Source of the DNA: Chromera velia
Taxonomy: Eukaryota; Sar; Chromeraceae
Direction: 5' to 3'
Assembly: GCA_018398765.1 (NCBI GenBank)
Contig: JAHBMJ010001747.1
Coordinates: 1 to 26,617, forward strand
Length of the DNA: 26,617 nucleotides
In this document: one piece after another, positions 1 through 8,812 of the stretch
Layout of the letters: each line of letters opens with the position of its first letter
How positions within the stretch are numbered: position 1 is the first letter of the stretch
The notes under the pieces: generated by a model
What the model was told of the DNA's origin: nothing
What the model saw: the letters and a program-made list of their open reading frames with translations, nothing else
Database searches by the model: none
Made by a program: the position numbers and the translations under genes

Positions 1-294
1 GAGAGAAAGAAGAGAAGAGACCGATCGATCAACCTGTCAGTCCTGCATATGCAGTGGTGTTTTCGAACAGTCACTTCCGAACAGATGTTCGAATGCTCCA
101 GAGCTTATGTGGAAACGACGTGGTCGAACGTGCAAGTGAACATGTTCGGATCCACTTTCGAACAGGAGGCAAAAACATTTCAGAACAGATATGGTGCGGA
201 TAAGAACACTGTTCGGATCCGCGCATGCGGAAAAGTGCAATTTTTCCGCGGATCCGAACATGTTCGTTTCCGCCATGGGACCTGGGTAAGAGAG
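1..294. other. Non-genic left end with palindrome cluster
   Basis: No convincing exon is seen here. The stretch begins with a purine-rich GAGA tract. Between about 60 and 265 it carries repeated short words related to TTCGAAC, GTTCGGATCC and GAACATGTTC in both orientations. The best organised part is the inverted repeat at 211-259, listed separately. Open frames across the stretch follow from the repeated palindromic words and show no protein-like composition. It could be the end of a small non-autonomous element, but no second copy or target duplication is visible. Confidence 0.5.
211..259. repeat. Inverted repeat / hairpin, GTTCGGATCCGC arms
   Basis: GTTCGGATCCGC at 211-222 is the exact reverse complement of GCGGATCCGAAC at 248-259. 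Inside, GGAAAA (229-234) pairs with TTTTCC (242-247), leaving a 6-nt bulge GCATGC and a 7-nt loop. The flanks add further palindromes, GAACACTGTTC at 204-214 and CGAACATGTTCG at 255-266. This is direct sequence observation; a function as a protein-binding site or element terminus is not shown. Confidence 0.7.
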
Positions 295-704
295 TCAACT
301 CCATGTGCTGAAGGACAGGGATGGCGGCTTCGGCGTGCACACCCTCAAGAAGGCGTTCACCATGTTGTTATACCCCCAATCACTTTTCTGCTCGGCCCAC
401 GACTTGACTTTCTTCAGCCAAGCGATCAGCTCGGTTCCAGGCTTGCCATCATGCCCGTCTGCAAGCGGGTCTGCGACGAGCCCCTTGCAAAGAATGATAC
501 GGAGTGCCTCGTACCGATGCATTCGGAGCTGACAGCCTCCCCCATTGTCTCAAAGTAAGCGGAAAGAAAAATTTTCATCGATCCTCTAGCTGTCTCACCA
601 AACTTTCTGACCTTTTTCACAGCGTCTGCTGGTTCAGATATAGATGTTCTCGGAGGGGTTTGACCCGGCGAGAGTCGTCGTTTTTTTGTGGTGTTGGGTG
701 CAAT
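295..704 (-). CDS. Unrecognised protein, 3' part (two exons)
   Basis: Exon 515..704 has acceptor gcgtgcag| and donor |gtacga; the terminal exon 295..458 has acceptor cgcttgcag| and ends at stop 295-297. Phases agree (0 to 1, 1 to stop). The first exon starts with a basic/Ser-Pro stretch (KKRRLSPGQTPP) and continues as a mixed helix-like segment (KIFLSAYFETMGEA). The last exon encodes ELIAWLKKVKSW and ends LSFSTWS. No family is recognised. The 56-nt intron is short, and an alternative acceptor at 484-485 keeps the same frame. Upstream exons were not resolved in 705-2305. Coding character is fairly clear, the exact splice is less so. Confidence 0.45.
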
Positions 705-960
705 CTGCACGCAAGGAGACATAGATGCAAAACCATGCAGCTTAGCATAGGAAGATACAACGCGTCGGCGGTGGGGGGAACCAAAACAAGTTTCTGTACC
801 TTCTCTCTCTTGGCGCATGCTCAAGGGCTTCAGAGGCCTCCGGACCAAACGAAGGATCAACAGGGCTTCTGCTTTATGAAGTGGACAAGTCCTTCTCCGT
901 CTCCAGACATCGCCATCTTACAAAAATTAAGTGTGTCAAAGATTCCTGCTCAGGAATTCC

Positions 961-1161
961 TCAAACACAGGGCAGACCGTACAGTGCTTTCTGGAGGAGC
1001 CACAGGGTGACAAGCTGATTTGCCACTCCAGGGTTTCCATGTGGACATTGCTTCTGTTCATCTGCCGGTTTTGCCTTATACCAAGCAGCACAATGGCCTC
1101 TCTCGTACCCGTGTATATAATGATTTGGGGGGGGATAGGAGGCCACCTCCACCACATGCAC
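961..1161 (-). pseudogene. Possible decayed Ty1/copia reverse transcriptase fragment
   Basis: One minus frame reads NPGVANQLV followed by LLQKALYGL. The second part resembles the conserved copia RT block (L-x-KALYGL) that normally follows a P-P-G-F/V segment. A neighbouring frame supplies VHME, where Ty1/copia elements have VYM, so a frameshift is likely. The expected downstream K-x-x-P-R-x-W and the YVDD motif are absent and a stop follows within a few codons. No LTR was seen. This is a tentative motif-level call; a chance match is possible. Confidence 0.27.
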
Positions 1162-1433
1162 TCCTCAAAACGGCTCTGATTTTTCTGACACCGTTACAAT
1201 CCAGAGAATAGTTTCCACACGGTGGTGTGTACACAGATCACGACTGCTTTTTCTTGTACAGGTTCTTCGGCAGAAGGTCGGGGTGTCTGCGCATCAACAG
1301 CGCCTGCCTGCAGCAGCATTTAAATTAGGCACAAATCTCTTTCACACTCACTTACACTCAATCCGTGATTGCACAAATTCGCACACCAACTTATCTTTAT
1401 TTTGACATTCAAACCACACAACCATGCATGCAC

Positions 1434-1513
1434 GACAGACAGACAAACAACAGACAAACAGACAGACAGACAGACAGATGGACGGACAGACAGACAGTCT
1501 GAGACAGACAGAC
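1434..1513. repeat. GACA microsatellite
   Basis: Imperfect tandem (GACA)n, with interruptions such as AACA and TGGACGGACA. It lies in gene-poor sequence. Confidence 0.9.
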
Positions 1514-2305
1514 TATATATGGTTTTATGGGCGGGCCGTCAGATGGGGGATTCTCCAAGAATCTTTTGGTGCGCATGCATGTGCGCTTCTTCGATCGGGG
1601 TAACAGTAGATAGAAAAGGGGCGATAAGCCTCGTAGCGTTGCCCCTGGAGCTTTTGGGCCTCGCTTTCACCTGCCTGTTCAGATCTTGAGTGTTTCTTCT
1701 TTCCTCTTGCGGCTGCTCGTGCAGCAAACGAATGAGAAATCAAGAGTGAGGCAGGGGAGGAGAAGGCTGCCCCCCCCCGATTGGGTCTGTGAGCCACTCG
1801 CCGCCCTCTATGGGCGGAGAAGAGTGGAAATGCTTCTGACACACAGGAGGATCTGTGGAGGATTCACGGACGTACACACTTGTGGTACGTTGGCACGATC
1901 GCAAAGGCGACCGTCCCAACTATTCAATCCAGATCATTCTTATGACCGATGCTTTTTTCATACAACTTGATTTCTGTCAATCCTGGTCAATCCAACGCTT
2001 TCGGTAGGACAAACCGGCAAACGATATATGCCCCTTCATGTATTAGACAATCGTTCCTGGCTCTTCGGAAGGAGAGAGAGCTAAACAACTCTTTCCACGA
2101 GTTCTTCTCAACTCCCCTTTTGACGCTTTTTGTCGTGATTATGACGCGCGCCTTTTCTTTTGCTTTTTTTTTTTCTTTCTCGATCGGTCAATCGGGGAAA
2201 GGAAAAACTCATGAGAAAAAAAAAAAGGTGTTCTGCTTTCATCTGCCTTTCTCCTTTTCAACTCTCTTCATCCTCCTGTCAAGACTTCTTCCCCCCCCCC
2301 CGTCT

Positions 2306-2545
2306 TCAGTGCTCCGTGGCAGGAGTGTCCTTCTCCTTGTTCAAGCCAATGGACGTCGAGATTGTGGTGGGCTTCAGAGACCCCTTCAAAGTGTGCTTGT
2401 GCGTAGTGGTGATGGTAGTGGAGGTGGCTACCGCGGAGACTTTCGCCTTTGCGGCGGCTTTTGCCGCGGCCTTCGGCACCGGCACGAAGTTTGAGATGTC
2501 CGTCTGGCGATCATCGACGAGGGTCGAGTCAGAGCCCGTGCAAAC
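2306..2545 (-). CDS. Second copy of a duplicated last exon
   Basis: This minus-strand exon ends at TGA 2306-2308 and is the downstream member of a tandem duplication whose other copy is 2770..3015. Both read TDISNF, then an Ala/Lys-rich patch, ATSTTITTT, KPTTISTSIGLNK and PATE before the stop. Between copies the differences fall mainly at third codon positions and the indels are multiples of three, which indicates selection on the protein in both. The upstream copy has an obvious acceptor (gcatgtatgcag|). Here the matching position has no AG, so the 5' boundary at about 2545 is uncertain. It may be an alternative last exon of the gene at 2770-5045, or part of an unresolved gene. Confidence 0.45.
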   Translation of the reverse strand, partial: VCTGSDSTLVDDRQTDISNFVPVPKAAAKAAAKAKVSAVATSTTITTTHKHTLKGSLKPTTISTSIGLNKEKDTPATEH

Positions 2546-2769
2546 ACCTCTTTCCCATGAGTGTCTCCCAACTCCCCTTTTGACGCTCTTGTCGTGATTA
2601 TGGTTGACGCGCGTCTTTCTTTTGCTCTTTTTTTTTTTCGGTCAATTGGGGAAAGCCTGGAAAGAAAAAAAACTCATGAAAAAAAAACGTGTTCTGCTTT
2701 CCTCCTGCCTTTTTCCTCTTCAACTCCTCTCATCCTCCTGTCGAAGAAGGTCTTCCCCCCCCTCCGTCT

Positions 2770-5045
2770 TTACTGCTCCGTGGCAGGAGACTCAGTGTCC
2801 TTCTGCTTATTCAAGCCGATGGATGTGGAGATCGTGGTTGGCTTCAGTTCACCGGGCCCCTTCACTGTGTGCTTGCGGGTGGTGGTGATGGTAGTAGAAG
2901 TTGCGACCGCGAAGACTCTCGCCTTAGCGGCGGCTTTGGCCTTCGGCAGCGGGCCGGGCGCGAAGTTGGAGATGTCGGTCTTGTGGTCATCGGCGAAGGA
3001 CGAGTCGGTGAGCGACTGCATACATGCAAGGTCAAGTGACCGCAGGGAGGGGAGAACACAAGGGGCGGAGACGGGAAGATACAAGTTGAAGGGTATGATT
3101 GAAATGAATCAACTTTGTGGTTTAGTTCGTCTGTAGAGCAGAGTCTTTCTACAGAATCATGAACTTACAGAGAGGTCTCTCTTGATTTTCTTGTCCATCT
3201 CTGTCTCTTCGTGTTTTTGGGACACACTCTTTGGGGAGAAGGGATGATCTTCAACCATCTTCTTCGGCATCATGGTGTTTTCCAGACGCAGGCTCTGGAA
3301 GTCAGGGGGTGTTTGCTCTTCTTCTAAGACTGTTGAAAACGGAGGTCTACTGAGGGTTCAGGAGCGCGCCTTTTTGTCCCTCTCTGTAAGGAAGGGAGTC
3401 TCAGACCCGATGTATCGATCTAACTTACGGAACAGCGACAGAGATGTGGTTGGCTTGTCCAACCACGGTAGTTGCGTTTCCCTATATCTACAAATAGAGA
3501 AACAACGGTGGATAATTTTTTCCGCAGTCTCTTTCTTCAGCGATTGCGAGACCAGGAAAACTGAATAAAAACTCAACGCGTTTCGAAGCCAGCGCTTCTC
3601 GTCAGGAGGAATTCAGTGCCTTTTCGCGTGAAGCGAGTGTCGGATGACTGTCGAAGCAATGCACAAAGAAAGGGCGGAATGAAAATTATTTGGCCCCCAG
3701 GTGCCCCCTCAACAGTGACCAACACAGGGTGGCTTCTACTTAATAGGCCCGTGTAAGGCGTTTTTACCCAAAAATTCATGGCCGGGAATGCTTTTTTTGG
3801 GCCTTGATTCGGATCGGGCATGTTTTGAGGAGCTTTGGGCGCGCCGAGAAATTCGTGCACAATGCGCGCGTCATAGGGCTGTCCTATGTAAAACTGACAA
3901 AAAGTCGTATTTTTGGCACATGTACATAGGGAAGCCCATGCAAGGATCCCACAGAGGAACCCACTCCTCCTCCGCCATCAGGTCAACCGAGTCCCACAAC
4001 CGGTTCCGGGCCTGCTGTGTCCTGAGCTGCCCGAACGCTTTGTACTCAAGGGTGGGGGGGACAGCACGCGACCGGAACAATTCTGCAGCAGGAGCTGCAG
4101 AGAGCTCATCTTCGAGCGACATATTGGAGACGGCCGGGGGAGCGCGAGTGAATTTGAGTCTCTAAGAAAATTTCGATCGATCAGTCAATCAATCAATCAA
4201 CTTCTGCCAATCAATCAATCAACGAGCCAATCAATCAACAATTAAATCTATCAACAACTCACTGCAGTCCTGTTCCTTTCCGTTCAAACATATACAACAG
4301 GCTCGGATCGATCGAGGATACGAAAATTCGATTCGTGTGGGAGCTATGCTGTAGACTTCGCGTGTGCACTTTTTTTTTGCATTTTTGGAATCAGCGCACC
4401 CAACTTGTATATCAAAATTTTCATGCGCCACCGCGGGTCGTATCGGTGCGCGAATCGCACCATTTGTGCGATTGGCGCGCAAAAACGCCTTACACGGGCC
4501 TATTAAGTAGAAGCCACCCTGTGAAGATGACTCTTATATGACGAGCAAATCACTTCTTGTGAGGGGAGGATTCGAGGCTGCTGGCTCTCAGCTGCTGGAG
4601 AGCTATCGCAGCCGGTGCATGGGGCTGCGATTTCCCCTAGAGGCGAGAGACTGCTCAACATTCTCGCTTCTCTCTCCTTTTCTCTGATTCCTGCTTTTGT
4701 CGTTGCATGAAGGGTTCTCCTAAACTCGAAGCCGCAGAGAACAGACGGGGTGCGAGGGGCACTGCGTGTGGGGGGGCTCTGGTGGAGGGAGCTCGACTAA
4801 GATACCTGCTGCCTCGGCGCCATGCAGGCCTCCTCCTTTTCCCTTACCCACAATGTTGAAAGTTCAAGAAACGAATCGTAAATCGCACGAGTTTTGCAAA
4901 CAAAAGGGCGCTTCTCTTGTTGAGAAGAGACAGAGAGAGCTGTGACTTACCGACGATGCGCATCCACCCTGCCTCAGCTGCAGCCTTGTGTCGAGGATTG
5001 CTCGAAGAAATTCCTTCTCCTTCTCACTGTCGGTGAGTCCCGCCT
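2770..5045 (-). CDS. Unrecognised protein, five linked exons
   Basis: Exons, 5' to 3': 4951..5045, 3926..4161, 3429..3487, 3169..3329, 2770..3015 (stop TAA 2770-2772). Donors are |gtaagt (three of four) and |gtacat; acceptors include ttctctatttgtag| and ccgttttcaacag|. Phases chain 1-0-2-1-0 and give about 264 residues, probably without the true N-terminus. The translation starts with an acidic/basic helix (GLTDSEKEKEFLRAILDTRL), passes a Trp-rich stretch (WVPLWDPCMGF), then charged sequence (MMPKKMVEDHPFSPKS) and ends in a Ser/Thr/Lys-rich tail. No domain is recognised. Exon 3926..4161 lies inside an inverted-repeat pair (3723-4523), so two introns carry repeat sequence. Strong splice sites make the chain one of the better ones here; function unknown. 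Confidence 0.6.
4181..4240. repeat. AATC microsatellite
   Basis: Interrupted tandem (AATC/TCAA)n within the predicted intron between exons 4951..5045 and 3926..4161. Confidence 0.85.
4448..4478. repeat. Hairpin with 12 paired bases per arm
   Basis: AATCGCAC (4453-4460) pairs with GTGCGATT (4466-4473) around a 5-nt loop. After one G-G mismatch, GCGC (4448-4451) pairs with GCGC (4475-4478). It lies just inside the right arm of the 43-bp inverted repeat. Confidence 0.65.
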
Positions 5046-5644
5046 CTGTACCGGAAGGCACAATTGAGGGAAGGGAGAGAAGAGGGGAACTCTCAGTTAG
5101 GCTGGCTTCTCCGCAGCTGGGAGGGGGGCAGGGGAGCCGTTTTCTCTTTTTATTCCGTCAGCGTCTCTGCGCGTCTCTCTGTTGTCCCCAGGGGGTGCTG
5201 CTCTTTGTACTCTGCTGTACTTCTCCTTCTTCCTGCATTTACGGACAGAGAGACAAAGAGAAAAATGGAAGAAGACCCTGCAAGAGGAAGGAGATGGTGC
5301 ATGCATGGACTGCCTAAGTCCATGCAACCTCTGTCGTCTTCTCGTGTAGAAATCCGCAGTGAGGAGGAGGGGGCGGGTTGGAAAGAATGGAAAAGGAAGG
5401 GGCCTCTGCATGGGCCAGTGGGACGGAACCATGGGGGGAATCGTCGTCACGAAAAAATGTGGGGGGGAGAGATGGGGCTGGAATTGGAGTCACTGTGTTC
5501 AGCGGGATGGATTCGTTTCATAAGATGGATTTGAGGACTCAACCGCTTCCTGGTCAGACTAAGATGCAGCATCGGAATACTCTTCTCCATGCATGTAACC
5601 ATGCACCCGCCCAGCTGACCTGCTTCAAAGTCACTCTCGGAATG
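5046..5644. other. Unresolved stretch with one hairpin
   Basis: Probably the 5' region of the gene at 2770-5045 and the space to the next gene. Minus-strand patches such as EYKEQHPLGTTERRAETLTE (about 5130-5240) look coding, but I could not connect them by phase to 4951..5045. A hairpin at 5302-5326 has 10-bp arms TGCATGGACT / AGTCCATGCA. Confidence 0.35.
5302..5326. repeat. Short hairpin TGCATGGACT
   Basis: Perfect 10-bp arms (5302-5311, 5317-5326) with a 5-nt loop, adjoining a TGCATGC word. Confidence 0.6.
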
Positions 5645-7208
5645 TCATTCCCCGTCACCCTGCATGTGACGCGCAAGCATAGAGAGCACCCATGCAGGGA
5701 TGCTGCATTGCCCCAAGACCCCACAGTCTCGCGGCCGGGTCTCACCTTCACGGCTCTGACTCTCTTGTACTTCCGTTTCGGAACAGTCTGCTTCGGCCTC
5801 ATCGATGTCGACACCGATTCCACCCCACACACCCTGCTCTGCCTGGCCACCCTCCTACGATGAGTGTCTTGATCGATTTTCGATTTCAGTGGCACTGTGC
5901 GACTGCTGCTCAGCGCTTCAATGCACAATTTGCTCGGTGGCCTTGTTTCTTCCTTGAGTGCCCGGGTGCTTGGTGACCCGTGCACAGCGGGGGAGAAAAG
6001 GAGGCATCCTGCAGTCACAATGAGCGTTTCTGGTGCCAAGTCGCTCATGCCCAAAAGTCCAAAAGACCAAGATGCGCAGCAACACAATCTAAGAGTCGCT
6101 GCCGCGATCCAGCTACCCTACCATCAGACCGTCTCAGTCTGAGTACCAAAGTCGACTCGCCCAAGACAAACAAATCAGGCGCACGGGTAACAATCTTAAG
6201 ACTCACTGAAACCGTGGACTGCAACTTCACACTCTTGCCCTTGTCCATTCTCCTTTGCTCCGCCTTCATCCGCTTCCTGTCTTCCTTGCCCATTCTCTAC
6301 CATCATCACTTGCGTCTCCTCCTGTCGGACCTCCACTTCACCCCTGGAACTTGCGCCCGCTGGGACCGCCTCAGCGACTTCGCTCTGTTCGGTTCCCAGA
6401 GCGGACCGGGTGTCATCATGGTTTTCTTCTGCGTAGTCCGGCACAGGACCAGCGAACGTACCTGGGCGGGCAAGCATAGAGAGCACCCAAGCGTGCAGCG
6501 CCGGGTATAGTATCCCTGAAAGCAAGACGACATCAGGAACTCCGAGACTCAGAGCGGAGGGCCGCGGGCTCGACCCAGCTGACCAGTTTCTGCTTCATTT
6601 GCGCGGTGTAGAGAAACGGGTCGTCTTCCGGGGCCCTCTTGCTTCTCTTTTTTCTCTTGTCTTCACGGCGGTTATTACTCTCACTCGCACTTGCGCCCGC
6701 AGAGTGATGTCAACCTTGGAAGCTGCCTGCAGGGATGCTGCATTGCCCCAAGACCCCACAGTCTCGCCGCCGGGTCTTCAACGCACAATATGCTCGGTGG
6801 CTTTGTTTCTTTGTTTGAGTGCCCAGGTGGTGATGTCAAACATGCAATCCCTGTTCGCAGGCATGTTCATGTGTCAATCCGGGAATAACGAAAAACCCTT
6901 TGAAGGTGAAGGTTTTCAAAAACGTGCTCCTATATCGACAGACAGAAACACATCTGCTCCTCCCAGTGTCAGACTCTGCCCTGCCCTGCAAGGGTCTTCC
7001 GCCAACTCCCTCAAGCGGTCCCTTCACGCGGCGATCTGTCTGCCTTTACCGAGACCTCTTCCGTCTCCCAAAACGAATCCCGCAGCGTCCCCCGAGGGGA
7101 GGAGCTTCTCGAACTGATACGTCGCTTGAAATACTCCCTCCAACTGGATATTGGACAGTAGCCCTTTCTCGACAATATCATCAATTCCAGAAATGCAAAG
7201 TTGGTGTC
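5645..7208 (-). CDS. SBNO-type P-loop exon fused to charged tail, five exons
   Basis: Exons: 7028..7208, 6924..6985, 6207..6461, 5746..6008, 5645..5659 (stop). Phases chain 1-2-1-1-0. The first exon matches the start of the Strawberry-notch helicase core: a GLLSNIQLEGVF segment with the Q-motif-like position, EKLLPSGDAAGF, then the Walker A motif GDGRGLGKGR (residues 47-56 of the exon, genomic 7039-7068) and QIA. In SBNO proteins this is followed by a long helicase core with a DECH box; I find neither here. Instead, the next exons give a short segment, an acidic Glu/Gln-rich exon (GTEQSEVAEAVPAG) and a basic exon (PKRKYKRVRAVK). The SBNO match is secure; the link to downstream exons rests on phase only and the last 15-nt exon is weak. 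It may be a truncated gene or gene fragment, not a working helicase. Confidence 0.5.
5692..5968. repeat. Segment with a partial downstream-intron copy at 6726-6836
   Basis: 5692-5741 and 5917-5968 each match consecutive parts of 6726-6836 in the same orientation. The 175 bp between them (5742-5916) are absent from the other copy. The missing part is the 3' portion of exon 5746..6008 plus four bases of its donor. Confidence 0.75.
6726..6836. pseudogene. Deleted partial copy of exon 5746..6008 with its intron edge
   Basis: About 85-95% similar to 5692-5741 joined directly to 5917-5968. The join is at 6776/6777 with 1-2 bases of microhomology. The minus reading frame of the parent exon is broken by small changes. 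It sits inside the predicted intron 6462-6923 of the same gene, upstream of its parent. A further short match to this family (caagcatagagagcaccc) lies at about 6470-6490, at the acceptor of exon 6207..6461, and at 5674-5691. Confidence 0.7.
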
Positions 7209-7799
7209 CTGTATGCGATCTTTTGCAGCATCATGCAAAGGGGGTTCTTTCAGCTGCGGAGCTCGCAAACTTTGACACCTCTTCCTCCATCTCTTGTTTG
7301 ATTCGTCAACTGCAGTTCAGGGTGCCGTAGAGAGAGAGCAGCCACAGGTGATCACAGGTGAACAGGGTGGCAAAAGGGGTGTGGGAGAAGACACTTAACA
7401 TGCAATTGCATACTAAAACCATCGCCGGGAGGATATCGAAAAGGGGAAGCGGAAGGAAAACAACCTGCAGTTCTCCATGCTTAGCGTGAGGCGAGAGTGA
7501 CAACTCAAGTTCATGGGCTGGGGGACTGGAAACAGAAACCAGAGTGAAAGGCGCGAGGACGGTGCAATGATCTTGAATTCTCGTTCGTCACTGTGACTGT
7601 GTTCTATACACGCGTGTATCCGAAGCTCCTTCTGCAGCCATGGCGTTGAAAGGAGTGGAAGGGTCCTCTCAGAGTTGACTTCTCCTGCCCTCAGACAGAC
7701 AGAGACAAACAACAAAGAGAAACGGACAAAGACGATTGCCCTCAGATGGTTGCCCTGAGATACATCTGAGGGGGATGTAGTGGTTGGACATGGCCACAC
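7209..7799. other. Unresolved stretch upstream of the SBNO exon
   Basis: Should contain upstream exons of the SBNO-type gene. A minus patch at about 7230-7300 reads EMEEEVSKFASSAAERTPFA but could not be connected. A hairpin at 7739-7772 has 10-bp arms CCCTCAGATG / CATCTGAGGG. Nothing else is supported. Confidence 0.3.
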
Positions 7800-8067
7800 C
7801 CCTTCCCCTTCCCGATCGACTCGTGCGGCATTCCGAGGAGTTTCTCGGGGAGACAAAACGTCGGGGCTCCTTGTCCGCAAACATCAACGAACACCCACCA
7901 TTCATCTGCGTGAGCGTGATCGGTAGGGGCGGGGCTTGGACAAGTCCACAGGGAGATGCATGTGCGCTCGGTACTGGGTAACCGCATTTGGGGGCGCCTT
8001 CAGGATGACGTCACAATACACCCCCCCGGGAGGGATCTTCTCCTCCTTCACAAGGTACTCGTCGAGT
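7800..8067 (-). CDS. Two candidate exons of an unrecognised gene
   Basis: 8015..8067 (phase 2 to 1) reads LDEYLVKEEKIPPGGVY, and 7800..7905 (phase 1 to 2, acceptor cacgctcacgcag|) reads EWWVFVDVCGQGAPTFCLPE. Both look coding. The 110-nt intron between them could also be read through for part of its length (DVILKAPPN follows in frame). The acceptor of 8015..8067 uses the AG of the TAG stop that ends the exon 8068..8160, so the two models compete or represent alternative processing. No family recognised. Confidence 0.35.
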
Positions 8068-8160
8068 CTAACGCCTCTTTCTGGCTCTGTACATGTCATC
8101 CAACAGCTTCCAGCCTGCGCAGTCCGGGAGGCCTTGGTTGGGCACTGAGAGGGCTGGTGT
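8068..8160 (-). CDS. Conserved C-terminal exon ending YRARKRR (copy 1)
   Basis: Terminal exon with acceptor ggcttccctcag| (phase 0) and stop TAG at 8068-8070. It encodes 30 residues: a PNQGLPD segment, W-K-L-L-D-D and the basic end YRARKRR. A paralogous terminal exon at 22845..22958 has the same end, the same phase and the same stop position, and most differences are synonymous. The basic tail could be a nuclear localisation signal (inference). The upstream exons of this copy were not identified between 8161 and 8812. Confidence 0.6.
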   Translation of the reverse strand, partial: TPALSVPNQGLPDCAGWKLLDDMYRARKRR

Positions 8161-8812
8161 CTGAGGGAAGCCGGGTCAGCTGCTCCAAGCTCGGAAGCGT
8201 CCTTCGGGTTTTTTTGGGTTTCCGGAGTTCCACAGAGATGGAGAGTAGAAAAAATGAGGCATATAGGCCCCCGTGAGAGTTCCCTGGTACTCTACACTGA
8301 AAGGTGGGTCCTGAAAGGAGCCGATTGGAGTGTAGAGATTTTATATGTGAGAGGCCCACACTGGCCCGAAGCGGCTACCTTTTTCTGATGAAGTGACTGA
8401 AAGATTTGAGATCTTTGTATGCCAAATGTGAAGGGCCTCACCCTGCAAAAGGGCCGGCGCTTCCTGAAATCCTGTGGAGCGCTGCATTAAAGGCACAGTT
8501 GAAGATCGTCTCTGTTAGCTTGGGTGACTGTCAGAAAGGATAGATTGGAATTATATGCTTAGACGGGAAACGGAGTTCGCCAGAGAGATGGAGAGACCGA
8601 CTGGAAAAGGAGATGAACAACGCGAGAGAATTAAGCCTGTGAATTGTGGAGGATAAAGGGGCTGGCAAAGAAAGTGTCTCCCAAACTGAGCGAACTGTTG
8701 ATGAGGGAGCGCTGGAGGGGTTCCCAGGACGGAGCCCCGAGAGGGCCAAAGAGGGAAGAGTGAGACCTCTGGGGGAGAAGCGTCGATCGGGGCTGACGCG
8801 AAAACAGGGGGG
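8161..8812. other. No resolved gene; weak inverted repeat
   Basis: Expected to hold exons upstream of 8068..8160, but none was found with matching phase. CTCTACACT (8290-8298) and AGTGTAGAG (8329-8337) form a weak inverted repeat with a 30-nt spacer. An open minus frame (8551-8927) overlaps the end of the next gene in another frame and I do not favour it. Confidence 0.35.

Larger units (their letters stand above)
705..2305. other. Gene-poor stretch with possible RT relic and GACA repeat
   Basis: No splice-consistent gene was found. The stretch contains a possible decayed copia-type reverse transcriptase piece (961-1161, minus), a GACA microsatellite (1434-1513), and a weak candidate minus-strand coding patch at about 1560-1680 whose translation (EAQKLQGQRYEAYRP) looks protein-like but lacks a good donor. 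The part from about 2090 to 2305 is the 3' flank of the duplicated exon unit described at 2306-3015. Confidence 0.4.
3723..4523. mobile_element. Inverted-repeat-bounded segment (MITE- or hAT-like)
   Basis: A 43-bp perfect inverted repeat bounds the segment: left arm 3723-3765, right arm 4481-4523, beginning CACAGGGTGGC. CAGGGTGGC resembles hAT-type termini, but no 8-bp target duplication is visible at either edge and no transposase frame is inside. The interior holds one predicted exon of the surrounding gene (3926..4161), an AATC repeat (4181-4240) and a strong hairpin (4448-4478). It could equally be two copies of a small repeat inserted in opposite orientation. Confidence 0.45.

Noticed and set aside
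49-558. Plus-strand 169-codon frame at the left end
   Set aside because: It runs across the palindrome cluster and is antisense to the better-supported minus exons.
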